NCBI GenBank assembly: GCA_963693085.1
Contig: OY856409.1
Coordinates: forward strand, 293,174,058 to 293,238,057
Direction: 5' to 3'
DNA length: 64,000 nucleotides
DNA from: Alisma plantago-aquatica
Lineage: Eukaryota; Streptophyta; Magnoliopsida; Alismatales; Alismataceae
The translations under genes were made by a program, and so were the position numbers. How positions within the stretch are numbered: the first letter of the stretch is position 1; the number at the start of each line of letters is the position of its first letter. The notes under the pieces are model-generated. The model saw only the letters and a list, made by a program, of their open reading frames with translations. It did not search any database and had not been told where the DNA came from. Below are positions 11,590-21,506 of this stretch, piece by piece.

Positions 11590-12000
11590 TTTCAACACCC
11601 GCGCTTCCTCTTTTCCTCCGCGTGCTATTTCCCCCAAAATTGACTAGCTTCCTGCGATCAGCAGTTTCACCGCAAACTGCCCCCCCCCCCCGTCCCAGAG
11701 CACCGCAGAGCTCACTGCTAGAGACCGATGACGACTGACTTCACATCACCTCCATCCCAGAGCATCCGGAAAGCGTCTCTACCCTATGCTCTTCGCCAGA
11801 CGGACGATGACTCGACTCTGCTACCCTGGAGAGACAGATGACGACTCGACTCCCCTGCCCTGGAGAGACCACCAACAACGCCTCCTCATTCACCAGAAAG
11901 CATCGTTGTCCTCTTATCTTCACCAGAAAGCATTTCACACCCACCTCTACTTTGAGCTCCCTTCAATCCAAGGTAACCTCTGCTTACACGGAAAGGACTC
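11590..12000 (+). other. GC-rich block, possible first exon/leader of the CACTA transcript
   Basis: About 400 bases are much richer in C than the surroundings, with a run of 12 Cs near 11,681 and C-rich CT..CC phrases typical of plant leader sequences. A consensus-like donor CAAG/GTAACC lies at about 11,970. The position, about 2.4 kb from the left end and on the transposase strand, fits the promoter-proximal leader of a CACTA transcription unit. A captured host leader is equally possible. Frames here give no recognisable protein. Confidence 0.3.
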
Positions 12001-12320
12001 ATAGGCCTAGGTAAATTAAGTAAAGAGCCAATCAATATCCCTGTAGCAAGATACATCCATAAGTAGACCTATATGCTTTGAGAATCTACATTCGAGTTTC
12101 ATCTTGATCTCCATTTCTATCTTGACTTGACCTATCATCCAAGGGAGAGGCTAATCATGGACTTGACCTATCATCTGATGATAGGGAGATCATAACCTAT
12201 TATCTTTTACATCCCTTGATCTTTGAGAGAGGAAGCCCCAAAGAGGCAGGAACTGGCCACACTGTGGGCAGCAACTGATCCAGTGGCTAGATCGATCTGA
12301 TTTTACTGGTTGAGTGAGAG

Positions 12321-12336
12321 ATAGAGAAAGTATAAT
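12321..12336. other. Left target site duplication of the SINE-like retroposon
   Basis: ATAGAGAAAGTATAAT (16 bases) is repeated exactly at 12515-12530, flanking the A-tailed insert. Confidence 0.9.
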
Positions 12337-12514
12337 GCTGGGGTTCGACTCCTAGCATTCCATCGAAATGATTTAGCCCACGCGTCGGCCGACCAACGAT
12401 GCGACTGGATTGGGGTCCCGGTATGGGTGGCAGGGGTCCCCGAGAGTTTACACCGCCTGTGGGGGTCACTAAGTGGCGCTCGTGCGGGGGTGGTTCTCTC
12501 GCAAATAAAAAAAA
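12337..12514 (+). mobile_element. SINE-like retroposon with perfect target duplications
   Basis: The 178-base insert is GC-rich in an AT-rich neighbourhood. It begins GCTGGGGTTCGACTCCTAGC, which contains a consensus RNA polymerase III B box (GGTTCGACTCC at 12342). It ends with AAATAAAAAAAA and is flanked by identical 16-base target duplications. These are the marks of LINE-mediated retroposition. The upstream A box is absent, so it is either 5'-truncated just before the B box or derived from another small RNA. It is not a functional tRNA: no cloverleaf can be formed. Confidence 0.85.
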
Positions 12515-13347
12515 ATAGAGAAAGTATAATACTTTGACATGCCACATAAGATAGCCTATTATGTCAAGTTATATGAATATTGGTTTCTGCTATCCAAATA
12601 TATGACATTCATTTTTCATAGCCTCTGTGCAACAAAATACAAATTATCTTCAGCAATTGTGAATCGGAATTTTCTCATCACTTAGTGGCATGGAAGAGCC
12701 TAAACTAGTAAGTGTTGGATATAATTTTGCATAGATGCCTCATACACTTGATATATCAATACAAGGAGTGCATAATACCAATGTGGAAGATACCAAAAGT
12801 ATTGCTCATGTTGACTCTAAATCAGAGTCATGAAAGGATGAAAAACAAATCTATGAGATATCAACTGTGGGAAGTTGATTACACGAGTCCTACATTTTGA
12901 TAACTAGATCAACTAGTGTTCTTTTATCCAGGTCATTGACTTAACATATCTACAAGTATAGTCAATTTGGGAGTTCAAATTTTTAATAATTGTTACATAC
13001 ATAAGATTACTAGGATTTGCACTTGCTCCATTTTCATATGAGCACAAAATTCCCTTTGTTCTATGAATTATGATTATTTAGCACACTAATTTTTGAGATT
13101 CGAGCATGTCCAAAGTGTATCAATTAGAACCTAGAAGTTTGTGAGAAAAGTAGCAGACCAAGTATAAATGTTGGTAAATCATAACTTAATTGAACATGTT
13201 AATGAGGTAGTATTGCGATCTCTCTGTCTATTAGAAAACTTGGAAGACAATAATGAGTTCAAAAATTAAGAAATTTCACTAATTTGACAGTGAACAAAAC
13301 CACTAACTAGACTAACAACATTTAATCCACACAAGAAACAAACATAC

Positions 13348-13483
13348 CATCTGGTGAGGCTTTAATTGAGCCATTGATTACCATTGCATCAGCTAAATGA
13401 GAATAACATCCATGTAATCCTTTACTATCTTTTTCTTTAACAAGGATGACCTCATTTGGAAGAATGCGAGCTAAAGTTCCAAA
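13348..13483 (-). pseudogene. Captured exon, CPSF100 junction followed by unassigned sequence
   Basis: The exon starts after a TTTTTTGTAG acceptor with FGTLARIL, the residues that follow the same intron position in plant CPSF100 (GQ/FGTLARML). After about eight residues the match stops: the frame continues PNEVILVKEKDSKG and AMVINGSIKASPDG, which I cannot assign to CPSF100. It ends at a consensus donor ATG/GTATGT. It may be a fusion of two captured genes within one exon, or a badly diverged paralogue. It belongs with the two upstream CPSF100 exons at 13,691-14,181. Confidence 0.5.
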
Positions 13484-13690
13484 CTACAAAAAACATTAAG
13501 GTTATGTAGCAACCATTTAGGATAGTTGGACACATTTTCAATAATTTAGAATGGACTTAGATAATAGTATGCGTTGGATGAACTCAAGCATACAAAATTC
13601 TAGATACATGCCACCACAAACTACCATCAATAAAATGTGTGAGAAAACTGTTATAAACATCTGCCAAGAAAGATGTAAGACCATGGATAC

Positions 13691-13790
13691 CTGGCCTTAT
13701 TGAGTAAATAGTACAACATTTTGCAGCAGTCGCCCATTCAACAAAAATGTCATGAGAAAGTCTTGCTTCTAAACTGGCCATGGATAACAA
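13691..13790 (-). pseudogene. Captured CPSF100 exon (mRNA 3'-end processing factor)
   Basis: The minus frame reads SMASLEARLSHDIFVEWATA, matching the conserved ASMASLEAGFSHDIFVEWA segment of the 100-kDa subunit of the cleavage and polyadenylation specificity factor, a beta-CASP/metallo-beta-lactamase protein. It diverges after that (AKCCTIYSIRPG in place of the usual LVLFTE.GQ). The donor CAG/GTATCC at 13,689-13,690 is intact and lies at the family's GQ/FGTLAR junction. The 5' border is uncertain. It is a captured gene fragment inside the large CACTA, antisense to the transposase. Confidence 0.75.
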
Positions 13791-14030
13791 GAAAACATGA
13801 AAATGCATTTATATATTTTTAAATCGAAGTCTATCTATCGGATAATTTTCCCATATGATAAAGAGTTGCATTTCTTCATAAATAAAAAATAGATTACTTT
13901 GGGAGTATCACAGTTTCTATTAAGCTTTGCCCTATTTTAGACATGCTTGCAGATCAAATGTAACATTGTCATGACTGTACAATAGGAAAATAAAGTACTG
14001 ATAGCATAATAAAAGTACCATGTGACTTAC

Positions 14031-14181
14031 TTCAATAGAAAAGCATTATCACATGTGTGCACAAAGGACTTTGCTATAGAATCACTCATCCATTCCAAGA
14101 AACTTTTGATGTAATCAATTGTTCTAGTTGCCACATGTGTCAAAAAGAATAGCGGGAAACTCAAAAGATTTTGTGGCCATT
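14031..14181 (-). pseudogene. Captured CPSF100 exon
   Basis: After a CTCCTTTCAG acceptor the frame includes LSFPLFFLTHVATRTIDYIK, FLEWMSDSIAKSF and DNAFLLK, nearly identical to the SFPI.FLTYVSSSTIDYVKSFLEWMSDSIAKSFE...DNAFLLR block of plant CPSF100. The exon ends at a perfect GTAAGT donor. The next CPSF100 exon follows in the correct order and orientation about 240 bases downstream on the minus strand. The retained introns show that the fragment was taken up as genomic DNA. Exons for the N-terminal lactamase motifs were not found upstream. Confidence 0.85.
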
Positions 14182-14206
14182 CTGAAAGGAGAACCAATAT
14201 GTTATT

Positions 14207-17200
14207 CAATCTGTCTTATCTACATACAAGTATACATACTAACAATTTCCTCATACTCATTCAAGAATTAAACTATGTTCTAATGTGGAAGTAGTACATT
14301 CACATTCCCTAGAAGAACATTTACTATTAGATCTAGAGGAAATGAATGTGTCTAAGACGTTAGGAAGAAATATGTAAATAATAACATTAAAAGCTAAAAA
14401 AAATGTAAAGGGTAAACTGTGAACATGGATTTTCTAGTCAGGTGTAACTTTAGCCACTTCTATTCCCGCAATGCCTGAAATTAAAACAAAAATGCAAAAT
14501 GCATGGAACTCAATTATAAGTACAAAAAATATACTACCTACTAGCTAAAGTAACATTTCAGACATCATGGCCACACCACAAGACTTGAGCTCCCTTTTGA
14601 TCTCCTTAAGTTTTAGTAACAACCCAAAATTGCCAATCTCTTCATCTTTCCATTCACTTCCTCCTTGTCCCCCCCTCACTGCATTGAAGGAACTTCCTAG
14701 CATCTTTGAAGATATCACCATTACCATCATTGATAGACAAATAGACAACCTTTGAAAATAAATAAATGGTGTTTCAAGCAGTATTTCCATGTCACTATCT
14801 TAGTCTTTAATCTTATAAAAGCAAAGAATCTAGATATGATGCCATGTCTTTTAGTCGTATAGATTTTTATAGATTTAGTATAGGGAAAGGAATAGTAAGA
14901 AGCAATCTCTTAAGGGATCAGTCCTTCTTTGCATAATATGGAATTGCAAATTTGTGATAATGCAATCCAACTTGGCTTTAATAGGAAAGATAAGCTTGAA
15001 AATATCTTCCTTATAGGTCATATCAATTAAGAATAGATGGTTGGGAGGCAATGGGTCCTACTAGATGCATATCCCCAAAACATGTAAACAAGAAATAGAG
15101 TTAGTTCCTTAAGATAATGTATTTGCTTAAGAATTTGAACAAATAAGCAGGGCTATAGAGCTACTGGGTTCAACTACCTTGAAAATACGTTCCCATCCTA
15201 AAAAAATCTAATAGTTTGTTTATCATTGTAGGGAACAAAATAAGTTTTTAGCAAAATAGAAATATGACTCCTAAAATATTCTCACTCTTGGTCTTGTTAA
15301 GAATTGTCTATCCTAAGTAACTCAGGCCTCTTAATAATATAAGAAACCATTTACCTTGAGTAAAAAATAATAAGAGAGAACCATAACTCAAAACACTCTG
15401 GTGGAATAATCACCACAATACAACACAGTAATACACATATCATATTCAAATTATTTAAATACAACATCACCACTATCACACCAATAGATACCAACCTATC
15501 TACAATTACATAACCATAACCAATGATTTATGTCATTTGTTTGAAGGTAATGAAGTAAAACTTAATAGTAAGGTTACTAATAAAGGTAGCTTTTAAACTC
15601 ATCAATTTGATTAGTGAGTCCAGGAAATTGTACAATCAAACATTTATCTTATGGCCATCTTCTAGCCTTGAAAAATAAAGAGAAATCCAAGCCAAGTAAC
15701 TAATGTCAATAATGAAAATCTTGTTATGTTTGTAGGAAGTAACTCAGGTGTGCATAGAAGGAAAGCGCATAATAGATTAATCTACTTTAAAGATGCATCA
15801 GACATAAAAATAGATAGAATTGTTTCCAAGCCAAGTAACTAACATCAAGGCTACTCAACCCTCACAACAATAAAGATATCATGCACACTAATGAGAACTA
15901 GAGTATTCTGTAAGGAGGCCCACTTGTAGAGAAAAGTTGATAACATTCAGCAAAAGCTACCAACTTAGCAAACAAACTGATCTAGTTAATGAGAACTAGA
16001 AGATTTTGTAAGGAGGACCACTTATTACACAAGCTTCTGTTTCATTTAAAGAATACATGTTTTCGATGTTCTGGTCACTTTCTAATGGCCAACTTAAAAG
16101 AATTACAATTTCCTGTAACATTTTAGATTTAGTTTATCAATGATCATTTGAATCTTCATTTGAAAAGAGTCATAGAAACCTATCTGAGATCAGAACAACA
16201 TCTGAAAAGAGTCATAGAAACCAATCTGAGATCAGAACAGATTGAAACAATTTTGTAATTAAGATGCATAATGCCTATTCAAACTACCTATCCAGAACCA
16301 AATTACCTACAATCAAATATCTGATGGCCATCTCTCACAAAACCATTGATCCTAGGAAGAATCATTCCACATATTAACTAGGGGAACTAGGAACCTTGCC
16401 ATGTGTAGGCATAAAAACATAGCAGGCTATGGAGATGGAGAACTCTAACAATCTATGTCATATTTGTGTTTGTATGGGTCTGGTCACTGTGATAGGGGCA
16501 CCGACCACTTGCATTTTTGATGAGATGATGTATGTGATCCCTGACATTCTAAAAGTTTATGACATTCATGTAATGGTACATATGAAGAACATAAAGTTTA
16601 CTAGAAATAATACATAAAAAAACATTGATTCCTCAACATATATTCACAACAAAAAAATAAAATAAGAAATGTATGTCGATGAACATTGATTCAACTACAA
16701 AGGATTAAATATTACCTACAATAGATAATGGTTACTTATATTTTAGTTAGCTTCCAGTCTGACAATAAATTTCTGGCAAAAGCTACTACATTGGAAATCA
16801 AGATGGATGTTTCCTGCATAATAATTGTCCAACGAGAAATTGAACGGAACAAAAGAAATGATTGTAAGAAGTTGCCTCTAGAGAAGGATCATATGCATCA
16901 TAAGTCAGTAACCAATTTTTCCCTTGACCTCATATATCCATAGCTCACTTCAGTTCTCATTCTTTCAACAGAAGATAACCAAAGAAATTATAGTTGCTTC
17001 TACATAATAAGTTTCAGTCTGCACCAGTATTTTTAGGCAGTTGATACTGACTAAGACTCATATTGTGTTGTAAAGGAACAATCCAAGTGCAATAGTAGTA
17101 CATAATCACAAGAAAATAAGTATTACAATAATAACAAATTAGTTTACCAGTCTAAAAAGTAACCCGTTGTTGGCGCTTTCAAATGTGTTTTATCTCAAGA

Positions 17201-17226
17201 TGAATAACTAAGAAGCCATAATAGTA
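14207..17226. other. AT-rich non-coding stretch of the large CACTA with small duplications
   Basis: No recognisable gene. Two local duplications are visible: a 42-base unit TGAAAAGAGTCATAGAAACC... at about 16,159 and 16,201, and a diverged unit (AATGAGAACTAGA...GTAAGGAGG.CCACTT) at about 15,890 and 15,988. A minus frame at about 14,545-14,790 (GGQGGSEWKDEEIGNFGL) looks exon-like but is unassigned. The rest resembles intron or spacer sequence. Confidence 0.6.
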
Positions 17227-17231
17227 TGACA
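17227..17231. other. Left target site duplication TGACA of the TR-GAG element
   Basis: TGACA flanks the left LTR here and the right LTR at 22948-22952. Confidence 0.9.
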
Positions 17232-18672
17232 TAAAAACTACTAGAGGGGGGGTGAATAGAGTTTTAAAACAATTTTAACAATTATTTAACTCAAACAACC
17301 AACCACAAAATATTGGACAAGGGGACAAGGATTTAGAGTGGTTCCAACTTTAGCAAATACTAAAGTTGTCAGTCCACTACCCGGTTGCTTACCCAACCGG
17401 GATTTGGAAAGAATTTAATTTTATTACCTCGCAAGGACTTTACATAAAATTACAATTCTCTCCCTAAACCCTTCAAGCAGCCTTCACCTAGAAGTAATCG
17501 CCCAACCTTGAAGCAGCCTTCACCTAGAAGTAATTGCACCACCTTGAAGCAGCCTTCCTCCTGAAGTAGCTTCCCGTTGCAATAGCCTTCTTGAAGTAGC
17601 TTCCCGTGCGATAGCCTTCTTGAAGTAGCTTGAAGTCCACTTTCTCCTCCGAGAAGAACCTTCTCCAGTCCGCAGCCTCCAACCCTAGGAGTAGCAAGGA
17701 GAATACAAAGGATAAAAAGGAACAAGAAGGAAAATAGAAATTACAACTTATCCTTTTAAGCACAAGGCTTGATTTGCCTATATCAAGCGTATTGATCTCC
17801 TAACCAATGAGTGTAGAAGTGTAAGTGTTGTGGTAAGGAGATGCTAGCCTATAGGACACGAAATGGGAGCAATGGAAATGAATAGCCAATGTAGGAATTG
17901 CTTAATTGCTCACAGACAGATTGCAAATGTAATTGCTTGCTCAAGTATAGCACAAGTGTAGCTTAGGTGTATTTTGGTGTCCTAAGGCATGTCCTATTTA
18001 TAGGAATGGCCTATGGATGATTAAGGACGTTCTAGACAACTTCTAGGGGTTTCTAAGTGCTTAACTAGCCGTTAGGTATAAGTTAGGTGTGTTAGTAACG
18101 GCTAGTTACTTTATTCTGCAGTTGTTGTCAAAGACCATCTCGGTCGACAAATTGTCGACCGAGATACCTACTCGGTCAAAGTTTTGTCGACCGACAGGCT
18201 CTCTGGATCAACGTTCATTTGCAACTGCCAACTACTTTGTCAGTTGTGTCTAACGGCTACTTGGGTCATTCTCGGTCGAGAAGTTTGTCGACCGAGAGTG
18301 TCTCGGTCGAGGAGTTTGGTCGACCGAGATTGACCCTGTTTCAATCTTTCAATTTAGGCACTAAGTAAATGTATGAGTGTGCATATGTGAACCTATTTGA
18401 AAGGGATGACATATCTAAGTGTGGTGATTGGCTAGGGAAGATCTAACGCTTGATTTACATGAAATCTAAGTACTTGTACATTATATATTTGTACAAGTTT
18501 ACAATTGATTACATTTCATGACATTTACAAACATTCAAGCATATAGATTCCCTAGAGCTTTGTCATCCACTTAATTCCTGCAACACTCAAGTAGCACGTT
18601 AGATCAACAAGAATGAAATGTTTGTCATCATTGAAACAAAGGGATTTATTATAATGTCCAATTTATCCAACA
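17232..18672 (-). repeat. 3' LTR of the TR-GAG element
   Basis: 1441 bases, starting TGTTGGATAAATTGG on the minus strand and ending CTAGTAGTTTTTA. Pairs with 21507-22947. Contains four inverted TCGGTCGA...GTCGACCGA units at about 18,137-18,335. Confidence 0.95.
18137..18335. repeat. Hairpin array of TCGGTCGAC / GTCGACCGA units in the LTR
   Basis: The first unit (18,137-18,165) is a perfect 29-base palindrome with a one-base centre: two ATCTCGGTCGACAA arms. Three less perfect units follow, at about 18,170, 18,270 and 18,302. The same set is in the other LTR at about 22,412-22,610, and two further units lie in the internal region near 20,158-20,215. Confidence 0.85.
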
Positions 18673-18686
18673 ATCTCCCCCTTTTG
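18673..18686 (-). other. Polypurine tract of the TR-GAG element
   Basis: CAAAAGGGGGAGAT on the minus strand abuts the 3' LTR start, as required for plus-strand priming. Confidence 0.85.
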
Positions 18687-20508
18687 AAGATGACAAACAT
18701 TTCCTAAATATGAAATAAGGAAATATAAAGCATGTAAGTTTCATACCTGAAGATTACCTTTTGTAGCCATGAGTGCTGACCAAGATGTTATGAAACTCAT
18801 TTATATATTTGATTATATTTTTGATTTTATATTCTTTCTCCCCCTTTGTCATTTCAAAAAGATATCCAAGTTGAATATTTAATTTTTCTTCTCCCCCTTA
18901 ATTTTATATTATGCTCCCCCTTAAATAGATATCTATTAGGAGCATGGATTGAATATCATTTTTGTCTAATTTATCCATAAATTAAATGAGAATCCTGTAA
19001 TTCTTAGAGTTCATTAAAATGTCTCTAATCAAATACAAGGGATGTTAAGCCCTGATTTGTTTAGAGAGTTCCTTTAAGTACAAGATCATTCATAGATTTC
19101 TTTATATCAAAGAAATACTAAGGTATTAACAAGCTTCAAATGATGTTTACAATGTTTTTGTAAGCTTCTTAATCAAATAATCGAATTTGTTTTTATGAGC
19201 TCCCCCTTAATCTTACAATTTAAAGCAATTTAAGGCTTCTAAGGTCACAAATGATTTTAAATTTTTATTTTGACCTTTATCAAAAGTATACTAAGATTAA
19301 GTACAATAAAATGATGTCCAAATAAGCATTTTGTCAAAGCTTATTTTAGGTCGCCCTTGACTACGACCATGGCACCCCTTGGTCAATTTTAATTTTAACC
19401 AAGAGGCAAATTCTGCAGATTTCCAAGATAAACATTCATATGTGAAGTATAATTTCTGCAGATAGCTATAAATATCAATTTGAAGCACATTAAGATATAC
19501 CTATTATGAAGACTTAATATGAGCATCATAGTGAAGTCTTTGACCTTGATTTTTCTAGAATGCATGTTTTACATTCATTGTGAATGATGTTTCATATGCT
19601 TTGCTATGGGTACATAAATATCAAATCCCATTTCTTCTTATACCCTTATCATAAGATTCTTTAGAAACATAGTTATTGAAATATAATAATCATGATGCTA
19701 TTAGAGAGGTAGAAGCATATCCATAGTGCAATAATTTAAATTGCATCACATACATGGTTCATGTAAATTATGATAAAACAGTAATTTCCTTGGTTAAGCT
19801 AATCATGATTTTTCAGTTTTAAATCCAACCATTGAGAGTAAACCAAAATAGTCTCATATAAGTTTTCAATTTTAAGACAAACTTTTTATAACTGATCATG
19901 CCTAAGAAACTTTTCAAACAATGAATAAGGTTTGTTCAAGATTAGTCTTCTTACAACACTTTTGCAATATGTTAAGGATTTTCTACTCATAATGTTATAT
20001 AATGTAAACGATCAATATGTCTTGCTACAAAAATTGTCTTCCAAGATTTTATTCTTGATTTGCATGTTAATTCAATCATCAATAACAATTTGATAGCAAA
20101 CTAGGTTGATTGAAAAACAATTTCAGAAGATTTATGTCAGACTTGACAACAGAAGCCTGCTCGGTCGACCATTTCTCGACCGACAGGTCCCTCGGTCGAC
20201 AGTGTCTCGACCGAGAAAGGTTCTGTGTTGTTTCAAACCTGTTTTCAAATATTGTTTATAATTAAAAGCAAAAGTATGAAAGTTAAAGCTCGATTTAGTT
20301 GAGATATTTAAATATCAAAGCAACATTTAGGTTAAATCTCAACTAATCATATACATTTTGTGAATCCAAACTAAACAAGTAGTTTAAGATGTATATTTGG
20401 AAATTTAATTTCTTGGATTAACTTGGTGTCCTATTATGTTAAGTTGAGATAGACATAGAGATATACAACTTAGAGTCTTTGGTCATATCTCAACTTAATT
20501 TTATCCAT
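18687..20508 (-). other. Non-coding internal region of the TR-GAG element
   Basis: About 1.8 kb between gag and the polypurine tract with no polymerase domain in either strand. It has several CTCCCCC runs that look like degenerate copies of the polypurine tract (for example near 18,838, 18,890, 18,915 and 19,200) and two GGTCGA inverted units near 20,158-20,215. It replaces the place where pol would be. Confidence 0.7.
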
Positions 20509-21459
20509 TTAGTTTGGGGGTTTTGGAACCCATACTAACTCAACATTCTTTTTCTTGTATGGGCAGGAAAAAGAGTAATGTCCAAGACGTGAGCAATAAT
20601 GGCAACATATAGAATCAACCTCAAGTCTTTTTCTATGGTTTTGGTCTAGGTTGTTCTTTGGTACAAATGTAGCTTGATGTGCTCGTGTCTTTCTCCAACT
20701 AGGTTGTTGATGAGATTTCCCTTTGGGCTTATAACCTAGTCCTCTTCTCCCAATTTGATGATAGGAATCATCCAATATTCTATCAAGGATTCCATTGTTG
20801 CTTAACCTACTAACTTCTTGCTGCAACTTAGCGATCTCATCCATTCTTTTCTTAATATCTAGTTTTGCTTGATCTAGATTAGATGATAAAGAATTCCTTT
20901 CTTTCACTATATTATCATAATCTAGATGTGTACACAAAATAGGTTGTTTTTGAAGATCATTTAACTTTGCAAGTAATCCAACCTTTTCTTGATATAGAAG
21001 ATCATAATTTGTTTCTAGAGTAAAAATCTTCACATCACTACTACTTAGAGATGATTTCAAAGTACGATTTTCAGAAACAATGCTATCTTTTTCAAAACCA
21101 AGATTATTCAATTTAGCATATAAATCTTCATTTTCGGATGTAAGAGCAAGAAGTCTAGCATTTAACTCATCGTTTGTTTTACTAGATTTCTTTAATTTCT
21201 TCTTGCACTCAATATACTTATTGTGTGTTTCTTCAAGACTAGAAATTAGCTCTTCTTTTGATAAATCAAGAAGGCTTACCTCTTCTTCTTCTTCTTCATT
21301 GGTTGTAGCAATGAGACAATTTTTGTGGACCTCTTTCTTCTTTTCTCTCCATGGACAACCGATTGTTGTATGGTTTGTTCCTAAACACCAATTGCAGCTT
21401 GTTGAAAGTTGGTCCAAGTTGCTCCTTTGCCTGCGGTTGTAGTCACCTCCACCCTTCAT
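20509..21459 (-). CDS. Gag-like protein with two CCHC zinc knuckles
   Basis: An uninterrupted 316-residue frame beginning MKGGGDYNRRQ, about 47 bases after the end of the 5' LTR. A first knuckle CNWCLGTNHTTIGC lies near residues 22-35 and a second, CHYCSRLGHYSFSC, near residues 284-297; both fit C-x2-C-x4-H-x4-C. The middle (about residues 60-220) is rich in E, K, L and S with heptad-like spacing and is probably coiled coil. The C-terminus KKNVELVWVPKPPN resembles the WVPK tail after the knuckle of copia polyproteins. The usual copia Gag N-terminal domain is not evident. It presumably packages the element's RNA; reverse transcription must be supplied in trans. Intact, which agrees with its young LTRs. 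Confidence 0.85.
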   Translation of the reverse strand: MKGGGDYNRRQRSNLDQLSTSCNWCLGTNHTTIGCPWREKKKEVHKNCLIATTNEEEEEEVSLLDLSKEELISSLEETHNKYIECKKKLKKSSKTNDELNARLLALTSENEDLYAKLNNLGFEKDSIVSENRTLKSSLSSSDVKIFTLETNYDLLYQEKVGLLAKLNDLQKQPILCTHLDYDNIVKERNSLSSNLDQAKLDIKKRMDEIAKLQQEVSRLSNNGILDRILDDSYHQIGRRGLGYKPKGKSHQQPSWRKTRAHQATFVPKNNLDQNHRKRLEVDSICCHYCSRLGHYSFSCPYKKKNVELVWVPKPPN

Positions 21460-21492
21460 TCTTCAAGACCTGGTTAGGGTTCCTTGAAGCCC

Positions 21493-21504
21493 GCTCTGAT
21501 ACCA
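21493..21504 (-). other. Primer binding site complementary to initiator Met tRNA
   Basis: TGGTATCAGAGC on the minus strand, two bases inside the 5' LTR end, is the canonical plant tRNA-iMet primer site. Confidence 0.92.
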
Positions 21505-21506
21505 AC

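Noticed and set aside
12342..12352. tRNA gene suggested by a perfect B box
   Set aside because: No A box or cloverleaf; A-tail and target duplications show a retroposon.
12287..12547. Two overlapping minus-strand frames of 80-86 residues
   Set aside because: They are antisense readings through the GC-rich SINE-like insert and its flanks; no domain, and the retroposon explains the composition.
17450..17763. 79- and 91-residue frames, repeated at 21,725-22,038
   Set aside because: They lie in the two LTRs, are near-identical because the LTRs are, and consist of short internal repeats (KLLQEGY, GEGCFK); not a gene.
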